Positions 1 to 4,418 of a DNA stretch of 7,891 nt are shown piece by piece; positions within the stretch are counted from its first letter, which is position 1, and every line of letters begins with the position of its first letter. Position numbers and translations under genes: made by a program. Source of the stretch: Moorella sp. UBA4076. Its GTDB lineage: Bacteria; Bacillota; DSM-521; Neomoorellales; Neomoorellaceae. The stretch is taken from the NCBI GenBank assembly GCA_002383405.1, contig DFYS01000075.1:1-7891 (forward strand), in the 5' to 3' direction. Under the pieces are notes generated by a model that searched no databases, was not told the DNA's origin, and saw nothing but the letters and a program-made list of their open reading frames with translations.

Positions 1-58
1 TGCTCCTGCTTTTTATAGAACCAGCCATGATTTTTGCGAGCGAAGGGCGGAATAAGAT

Positions 59-916
59 ATGAACAACAATTTGAAAATCCCTGCGCCCGACCCTTTTTTC
101 TATATTGATGCCGAAACGCACCTCATGCTGCACCATTTCGAGGCGATTTCCCGCAAGCACCCGGTCAATATTCTCATCACCGGCAAGCAGGGATGCGGTA
201 AGTCCAGCCTGGTGCGGCAATTTGCCGCTGTTTACCAGCGTCCGATGGCCACCTTCCAGGTCGGCATCCTGGCCGAACCGGGGCAGCTCTTCGGCGAGCA
301 TGCTCTGGTCGACGGCGAGACGCGCTACCGCCCCTATCTGTTTCCCCAGGCTGTCCAGACCCCCGGTTGCGTCATTCACCTGGAGGAGATCAACCGGCCC
401 GAACACCCCAAGGCCCTGAACATGCTCTTTTCCCTGCTGGCGGAAGACAGGCGGGTGTGGATAGATGAACTGGGCCTCATTGAGGTAGCCGCGGGCGTAG
501 TTATCTTCGCCACCATGAACGAGGGCGAAGAGTTCGTAGGCACGGAAATGCTGGACCCGGCCTTGCGGGATCGCTTCTACACCATTCTCATGGATTACAT
601 CCCGGCGGAGGTGGAGGCGGAAGTCCTGGCCCAGAAAACCGGCGTCGACCGCGAACAGGCGCGCGAAATCGTTACCATCGTCAATAAGATGCGGGGGCAC
701 GCCGAGACGCCTCTCGATGTCTCGACGCGCAGCTCGCTGATGATCGCCGAGCTGGTGGCGGCGGGAGCGTCTATCAGGGAGGCGATTACCTTCAGCATGC
801 AGATTGACCGGGAACACCTGGAATCTATCCTCCTGGCCCTGCACCTGGAGAAAGGGTTGACGGATGCCAGAAAAACCACTAAATATATACTTTTTACCGG
901 CGATCTGGATCGATAA
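59..916 (+). CDS. MoxR/NorQ/CbbQ-type AAA+ ATPase
   Basis: This 285-aa protein is a cytoplasmic AAA+ ATPase of the MoxR class. Such proteins use ATP to remodel or load a partner, usually together with a VWA protein. Visible motifs are Walker A GKQGCGKS (residues 42-49), Walker B VIHLEEINRP (105-114), a sensor-1 segment ATMNEG (151-156) and an arginine-finger-like LDPALRDRF ending at F173. A helical lid follows to the C-terminus. Walker B reads Glu-Glu (109-110) where Asp-Glu is usual. The ATG at 59 is the first start after an in-frame TAA at 53-55 and has a modest AAGGGCGG site 8 nt upstream. The VWA gene follows 31 bp later, the classic pairing of NorQ/NorD and CbbQ/CbbO. Toluene-activating bss/tut operons also carry an AAA+ gene of this kind (bssE/tutH). 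A role in maturing or rescuing the downstream glycyl radical enzyme is inferred from context only. Confidence 0.9.
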   Translation: MNNNLKIPAPDPFFYIDAETHLMLHHFEAISRKHPVNILITGKQGCGKSSLVRQFAAVYQRPMATFQVGILAEPGQLFGEHALVDGETRYRPYLFPQAVQTPGCVIHLEEINRPEHPKALNMLFSLLAEDRRVWIDELGLIEVAAGVVIFATMNEGEEFVGTEMLDPALRDRFYTILMDYIPAEVEAEVLAQKTGVDREQAREIVTIVNKMRGHAETPLDVSTRSSLMIAELVAAGASIREAITFSMQIDREHLESILLALHLEKGLTDARKTTKYILFTGDLDR

Positions 917-947
917 ACCGGCAGGGACAGGGTAAGGGGGTCTATTG

Positions 948-2645
948 ATGGAACAGGAGAAGGGCGCTCCCGGCACAGTTATCACCAGCTTCTATATTCC
1001 CGGCGAAGAGGGGATATCGGAGTACTGGCGCCGCCATAAATCGACGGTGGCGTCCCTGGAACTGGCCCGCTTGCTGGCCGCCCTGCGCAAGCTGACGGGT
1101 TACCTGGGGATGAACGTCGGCAGCATTATCTGGGAAGGCATGAAATCCCCTGAAGAAACCTCGGCCATTATCCTCGACCCCTCTCAGGTACGGGGAAAAT
1201 ACCCTGTACCGGCCAGCAAGACCGACTATGTGGTGGGAGTTACCGTAAGGGAGGCCTACCGGCGCATCGAGTGGAGCGAGAAGGCGGAGCAGCTGGCCGG
1301 GGAGCAGGCCGGCAAATTGGAAGCCCCCCAGCGTCACAAGTTCCAGCAGTACCTGGAGATAGCCGAAAGGATCTACCTGGATACCCTGGCCAACCGGTCG
1401 GTCCTGGGCTTGTACGCGGAAGTAGCCCGGGGGAACGATTTTAACCGGGCGCAAAAGCATTTTCTCCCGCCGCCGTCGGTGGAAGAATTGCTCCACCTCT
1501 GGTGGCTCCTGGCGGCTGATCGATGCGGTTGCAAGTATCAAGAGGGTTTTTCAGTAAAGACCTGGGAACAGGCGACTGCCGAACAGGCAGCCCTCTACGG
1601 GGAACCGTTGCGCCTGCTTAACTCTATCATAGGCCGGCTGCTCAATGAATGTCCCTCCCGGCGCAGCGTCCTGGAGCGCTGCCATTACCGCTCCGAACTC
1701 TATATGGAGATATGGCCGTCCTTCCTCGATATAGTAAAATTCTGGCCGGCCGACCGCCAAGCGGCCCTGATGGAGGGGGAGGGCGAGCCGTATCCTTACC
1801 GGGAACCTGCCGCCAGGATTTCCGCGGCCACCCTGCGGGCCATTGAAGCGGCCCTGGCCGAGAGCCAGGATTTGACGGCCGAGGTAAAAAGGGTTTGCGA
1901 GGGCGACGAGGGGACAGTAACCATTAAAACGGGGAAAATCATTTTACCCCTGGAAGAAAAACTGGACCGGCAGCTCTACCTGCACTTGAAAGCAGGTTTA
2001 CGCCAGCGTTGCCGGCAAAGGAATGTCATCAGCCGCGGTTTAAAGAGCGGCAAGATCGACCCCCGCCGCCTCTACCGGGCACCGTTAACGGGCGAAGTCT
2101 TCCTTTATAAGAAAGCGGTCTATGAAATGGACCATGACATTGTCCTCCTTATTGATGCTTCCGGTTCCATGGTTGGTCCCAAGTGGAAGAACGCCCAGCG
2201 GGTTTTTTATGCCCTGTACGAGGCGCTGCAGGAGCTGAACCGGGACACGAGCGTCTTCGCCTATAACGAAGCCTTTGATATCTGCTACCTGACCGAATTA
2301 TCGCGCAAGGGCAGGCTCTATACTGTAGTTCCGCGGGGGAAAACGGCTTCAGGAGAAGCCATTATCGCCACGGTGCTGATGTTAAAGCAGCGCGAACGCC
2401 GGCGGCGGCCGCTGCTCATCCACATTACCGACGGCGCCTCCAACTGGGGGAGCGAGGTCAGGCATGCCATCGAGTACTGCCGCAAAGCGCACATGGGATT
2501 AATAACCCTGGGACTGGGTTGCAGCAAGGAGAGCCGGTCGGAATTAAAAAGAGAATATGGTGACCAGGTAAGATTTATCGACGACATCAAAACCCTGCCG
2601 CGGAAGTTTGCTGAACTGGTAGCCCGGGGAACACGCCTGTATTAA
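948..2645 (+). CDS. VWA-domain protein, partner of the MoxR-type ATPase (NorD/CbbO-like arrangement)
   Basis: This 565-aa soluble protein has a C-terminal von Willebrand A domain (about residues 395-565) with a complete metal-ion-dependent adhesion site: DASGS at 403-407, Thr466 in GKTASGE, and Asp495 in ITDGAS. The roughly 400 N-terminal residues look helical and charged, and I do not recognise a family in them. No signal peptide or membrane segment is evident. I chose ATG 948 because AAGGGGG (934-940) lies 7 nt upstream; an in-frame TTG at 945 is possible but less well placed. VWA proteins beside MoxR ATPases act as adaptors that recruit the ATPase to its client, as CbbO does for Rubisco and NorD for nitric oxide reductase. 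The likely client here is the glycyl radical enzyme, which is inference. The stop codon runs straight into the ribosome binding site of the next gene, so the two are co-translated. Confidence 0.85.
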   Translation: MEQEKGAPGTVITSFYIPGEEGISEYWRRHKSTVASLELARLLAALRKLTGYLGMNVGSIIWEGMKSPEETSAIILDPSQVRGKYPVPASKTDYVVGVTVREAYRRIEWSEKAEQLAGEQAGKLEAPQRHKFQQYLEIAERIYLDTLANRSVLGLYAEVARGNDFNRAQKHFLPPPSVEELLHLWWLLAADRCGCKYQEGFSVKTWEQATAEQAALYGEPLRLLNSIIGRLLNECPSRRSVLERCHYRSELYMEIWPSFLDIVKFWPADRQAALMEGEGEPYPYREPAARISAATLRAIEAALAESQDLTAEVKRVCEGDEGTVTIKTGKIILPLEEKLDRQLYLHLKAGLRQRCRQRNVISRGLKSGKIDPRRLYRAPLTGEVFLYKKAVYEMDHDIVLLIDASGSMVGPKWKNAQRVFYALYEALQELNRDTSVFAYNEAFDICYLTELSRKGRLYTVVPRGKTASGEAIIATVLMLKQRERRRRPLLIHITDGASNWGSEVRHAIEYCRKAHMGLITLGLGCSKESRSELKREYGDQVRFIDDIKTLPRKFAELVARGTRLY

Positions 2646-2649
2646 GGAG
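2644..2649 (+). promoter_or_regulatory. Ribosome binding site fixing a GTG start for activase 1
   Basis: AAGGAG overlaps the TAA stop of the VWA gene. It lies 9 nt before the in-frame GTG at 2659, which is ideal spacing. The alternative TTG at 2650 abuts the site directly, and the ATG at 2657 is out of frame. GTG 2659 is therefore the best start. Confidence 0.7.
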
Positions 2650-2658
2650 TTGAGGAAT

Positions 2659-3627
2659 GTGGATGGGATAGAAACAACCGCCGTGCTGGACCGGCAACCG
2701 CTGATTTCCAATATCCAGCGTTATTCGGTGCAGGACGGGCCGGGCATCAGGACGACGTTTTTCCTGAAAGGGTGCCCTCTCAGGTGCCCCTGGTGCCATA
2801 ACCCGGAGACCCAGAATCCCGAACGGGAAATAAACTATGACCCGGAAAAGTGCACCGGCTGCGGCACCTGCGTGCAGGTCTGCCCGTCCGGGGCCGCCCG
2901 TCTGGAGGGCGCGGTCAGCGTTTTGGACCGGGAGCTGTGCACCAGGTGCGGCCGCTGCGTGGACGCCTGTCCCACCGGGGCCAGGGAATGGGTCGGCCAG
3001 GCCATGACCATCGCGGAAATCGTCCAGGAGGCCAAAGGTGATGAAATGTTTTTCCTGAGTTCTGACGGCGGGGTAACGATCGGCGGCGGTGAACCCCTGT
3101 TTTTCCCTCGTTTTACCCTGGAACTGGCCCGGCGGTTTAAAGATGAGATGCTGCACGTGGCCGTTGACACCGCCGCCTTCTGCCAGTGGGCCTACCTGGA
3201 TGAGTTGCGCCATTATGCCGACCTTTTTCTTATTGATCTGAAGACCATGGACGGCGACAAATACCGGGATGTCATCCGCGGCAGCCTGGCGGTGGTGCAG
3301 CAGAACCTGGAGCGGCTGGCGGCTGCCGGGGCCACCATCAGGGTGCGCATTCCGGTTATACCGGGATTCAATGACAGTGAGGCCGATTTCGACGCTTTTG
3401 CCGCCTATCTGGGTACCCTCAAAGGCCGCATAGCCGGGGTGGATGTTCTTCCCTTCCATGCTTACGCCGGCAAAAAATACAAACTCCTCGGCAGGTGGGA
3501 AGGCTACCAGTACCAGGAGACGGAATCCCTGCAGCCTGAAGATGTAAACGGATTGGCCCGGCGACTCAAGCAGGCCGGTTTTTCACCGGCTAATTCCGGG
3601 TTAACCATTGGAGGTCTGACAGGATGA
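2659..3627 (+). CDS. Radical-SAM glycyl radical enzyme activase 1 (with two ferredoxin-type 4Fe-4S clusters)
   Basis: This protein uses S-adenosylmethionine and a reduced [4Fe-4S] cluster to abstract a hydrogen from the conserved glycine of a GRE. From the GTG at 2659 it is 322 aa, normal for the clostridial-type activases. The N-terminus has the family signature DGPGIRTT (26-33), followed by the radical-SAM CxxxCxxC (Cys39, 43, 46) and WCHNPE. An inserted bis-ferredoxin domain has Cys65/68/71/75 and Cys94/97/100/104, both CxxCxxCxxxCP. The SAM-binding GGGEP is at 142-146, where the family more often reads SGGEP, and IPVIPGFND lies in the C-terminal half. The last codons overlap the next gene by 4 bp (ATGA). 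It sits in the accessory operon and not beside the GRE it presumably activates, and a second activase lies downstream of the GRE. The family call is firm; which GRE it serves is inferred. Confidence 0.93.
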   Translation: MDGIETTAVLDRQPLISNIQRYSVQDGPGIRTTFFLKGCPLRCPWCHNPETQNPEREINYDPEKCTGCGTCVQVCPSGAARLEGAVSVLDRELCTRCGRCVDACPTGAREWVGQAMTIAEIVQEAKGDEMFFLSSDGGVTIGGGEPLFFPRFTLELARRFKDEMLHVAVDTAAFCQWAYLDELRHYADLFLIDLKTMDGDKYRDVIRGSLAVVQQNLERLAAAGATIRVRIPVIPGFNDSEADFDAFAAYLGTLKGRIAGVDVLPFHAYAGKKYKLLGRWEGYQYQETESLQPEDVNGLARRLKQAGFSPANSGLTIGGLTG

Positions 3628-4202
3628 GTAAAGCTGAATTGATTAAAGACATCTTAAAGATCGAACTGGAGATGTTTAAACAGGTGCGCGCCGCCGCGCC
3701 CAGTCCCTGCCAGGAAAACACAGACGGCTTTGTCCTGGTACGGGGGGCGGCCTTTACCAACTGGTCGGAGCAAACCCTGGCGTGCTACCTCCAGGACCTG
3801 CAGGCAGCCCGGCAGGATGGCCGAAACCTGATGACGGAAAAGTACGCCCGTATGGACAACCTGATCCCGTGTCTGAATGATAACCCGTTGATTGACGATA
3901 TCATGGCCATCGAAATCGAATGGGAAAAGGAGGTCAGGGCTAAATATCCCCATGTGGTCGGCCGGCCTTCCCAGGAAGGGGCGGAAAAAGAAGACGGCCT
4001 GGCTCATTTTCAAAACTACCTGCGCAGCGAGCTGGAGACCTATTCCGACGATACTTTGTTAAGTTATTACACCGATTTGATGGCGGCGGTGGGCAATAGC
4101 GAAAATCTGGCCGAGAAGACCTTTGCCGCTATCTTTCGCCGGCGGGGGTTTGCCTCCCTGGCCGAAGCAGAGGCTTATTTGGCCCGGATGGAGGGCAGGT
4201 AA
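3624..4202 (+). CDS. DUF4125-like protein with two related halves
   Basis: This 192-aa acidic, apparently helical soluble protein resembles the DUF4125 family as I remember it; its function is unknown to me. It contains an internal duplication. Residues 6-22 (LIKDILKIELEMFKQVR) match 89-105 (LIDDIMAIEIEWEKEVR), and the SEQTLACYLQDL stretch from 48 matches SDDTLLSYYTDL from 141, each followed by an N-L motif (68-69 and 161-162). There is no signal peptide, no membrane segment and only a few scattered cysteines (32, 54, 83), so it does not look like an iron-sulfur subunit. ATG 3624 overlaps the TGA of activase 1 and has GAGGT 8 nt upstream, so translation is probably coupled. A terminator follows 37 bp after its stop. 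Its place behind a GRE activase and just before the GRE suggests a chaperone, inhibitor or accessory subunit, but nothing in the sequence decides between these. Confidence 0.8.
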   Translation: MSKAELIKDILKIELEMFKQVRAAAPSPCQENTDGFVLVRGAAFTNWSEQTLACYLQDLQAARQDGRNLMTEKYARMDNLIPCLNDNPLIDDIMAIEIEWEKEVRAKYPHVVGRPSQEGAEKEDGLAHFQNYLRSELETYSDDTLLSYYTDLMAAVGNSENLAEKTFAAIFRRRGFASLAEAEAYLARMEGR

Positions 4203-4215
4203 ATGGTCTGACTGC

Positions 4216-4231
4216 TTAACAAATCTGTTAA
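4216..4231 (+). promoter_or_regulatory. 16-bp palindrome, candidate enhancer (upstream activator) site
   Basis: TTAACAAATCTGTTAA is a perfect inverted repeat with 6-bp arms and a 4-nt centre. Its centre is about 88 bp upstream of the transcription start predicted from the sigma-54 promoter. That is a usual distance for the DNA site of a sigma-54 enhancer-binding protein. Only one copy is visible and no regulator gene is in the window, so the role is inferred. Confidence 0.45.
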
Positions 4232-4238
4232 CTCTTGT

Positions 4239-4269
4239 GAACGGTTGCTGGGGCAACCGTTCTTTATTT
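4239..4269 (+). terminator. Rho-independent terminator of the accessory operon
   Basis: The arms GAACGGTTGC (4239-4248) and GCAACCGTTC (4253-4262) form a perfect 10-bp stem with a TGGG loop, followed by TTTATTT. It lies 37 bp after the DUF4125-like stop and just before the sigma-54 promoter. It would insulate the GRE gene from read-through, so the two units can be controlled separately. Confidence 0.85.
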
Positions 4270-4284
4270 AAGGGCCATTTCGCC

Positions 4285-4301
4285 CTGGCACGGTTTTTGC
4301 A
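4285..4301 (+). promoter_or_regulatory. Sigma-54 (-24/-12) promoter for the glycyl radical enzyme gene
   Basis: CTGGCACGGTTTTTGCA matches the RpoN consensus YTGGCACG-N4-TTGCW at every defined base. The invariant GG is at 4287-4288 and GC at 4299-4300, exactly 12 bp apart. The start of transcription should fall near 4311, leaving a leader of about 108 nt before the GRE start. It sits between a terminator and the GRE in non-coding DNA with the correct orientation. Transcription would need an ATP-driven enhancer-binding protein, which is not encoded in this window. Confidence 0.9.
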
Positions 4302-4334
4302 AGGGAATATAGTAAGGCAGGACCAAATTCAGCC

Positions 4335-4342
4335 AGGAGGTG
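4335..4342 (+). promoter_or_regulatory. Strong ribosome binding site ahead of a start-stop and mini-ORF
   Basis: AGGAGGTG is a near-consensus Shine-Dalgarno site, stronger than the one serving the GRE. The ATG 9 nt downstream (4352) is followed at once by TGA. In-frame GTG 4354 and ATG 4357 open a short reading frame. Ribosomes should therefore load in the leader 60-80 nt before the enzyme's start. Confidence 0.55.
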
Positions 4343-4353
4343 TGTTTTAAGAT

Positions 4354-4398
4354 GTGATGAAGGGAGCTTTATTAAGAATTCCTGATTCCCAAAATTAA
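4354..4398 (+). CDS. Putative 13-14 codon leader peptide in the GRE 5' leader
   Basis: The frame can begin at GTG 4354 or ATG 4357. From the latter it encodes MKGALLRIPDSQN and stops at TAA 4396-4398. The last A of that stop is the first base of ATG 4398, which is in frame with the GRE (a TAATG junction). The strong AGGAGGTG site at 4335-4342 is 11-14 nt upstream. It could be a translated leader that couples to or tempers GRE synthesis, or simply chance. No run of a single amino acid suggests classical attenuation. The peptide is not recognised. Confidence 0.3.
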   Translation: MMKGALLRIPDSQN

Positions 4399-4400
4399 TG

Positions 4401-4407
4401 AAGGGGG
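4401..4407 (+). promoter_or_regulatory. Ribosome binding site fixing the GRE start at 4419
   Basis: AAGGGGG lies 11 nt before ATG 4419. The upstream in-frame ATG 4398 has no purine-rich site in front of it (CCTGATTCCC precedes). I therefore start the enzyme at 4419, which gives 869 aa instead of 876. Confidence 0.7.
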
Positions 4408-4418
4408 TAAAAGCAAAA

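Noticed and set aside
14..19. TATAGA as a -10 box for the accessory operon
   Set aside because: Its -35 partner would lie outside the window, so it cannot be assessed.
23..37. Possible second sigma-54 element before the AAA+ gene (AGCCATG...TTTTTGC)
   Set aside because: The invariant -24 GG is broken (GC) and several other positions differ. The predicted start would fall inside the ribosome binding site.
942..1541. 199-aa open frame on the - strand
   Set aside because: It is wholly antisense to the VWA protein gene, with no recognisable domain and no fitting context.
2587..3459. 290-aa open frame on the - strand
   Set aside because: It lies antisense to the VWA end and activase 1, whose cysteine motifs are unmistakable. 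Its Gly/Pro/Ala/His-rich composition is typical of a shadow frame in high-GC DNA.
4123..4350. 75-aa open frame on the + strand crossing the intergenic region
   Set aside because: It overlaps the end of the DUF4125-like gene and runs through the terminator and the sigma-54 promoter. It has no convincing ribosome site.
4203..4418. Search for a small Cys-rich subunit gene (BssB/BssC-like) around the GRE
   Set aside because: Neither this gap nor 7029-7118 holds a frame of adequate length with cysteines. The only candidate is the 13-14 codon leader, which has no cysteine.
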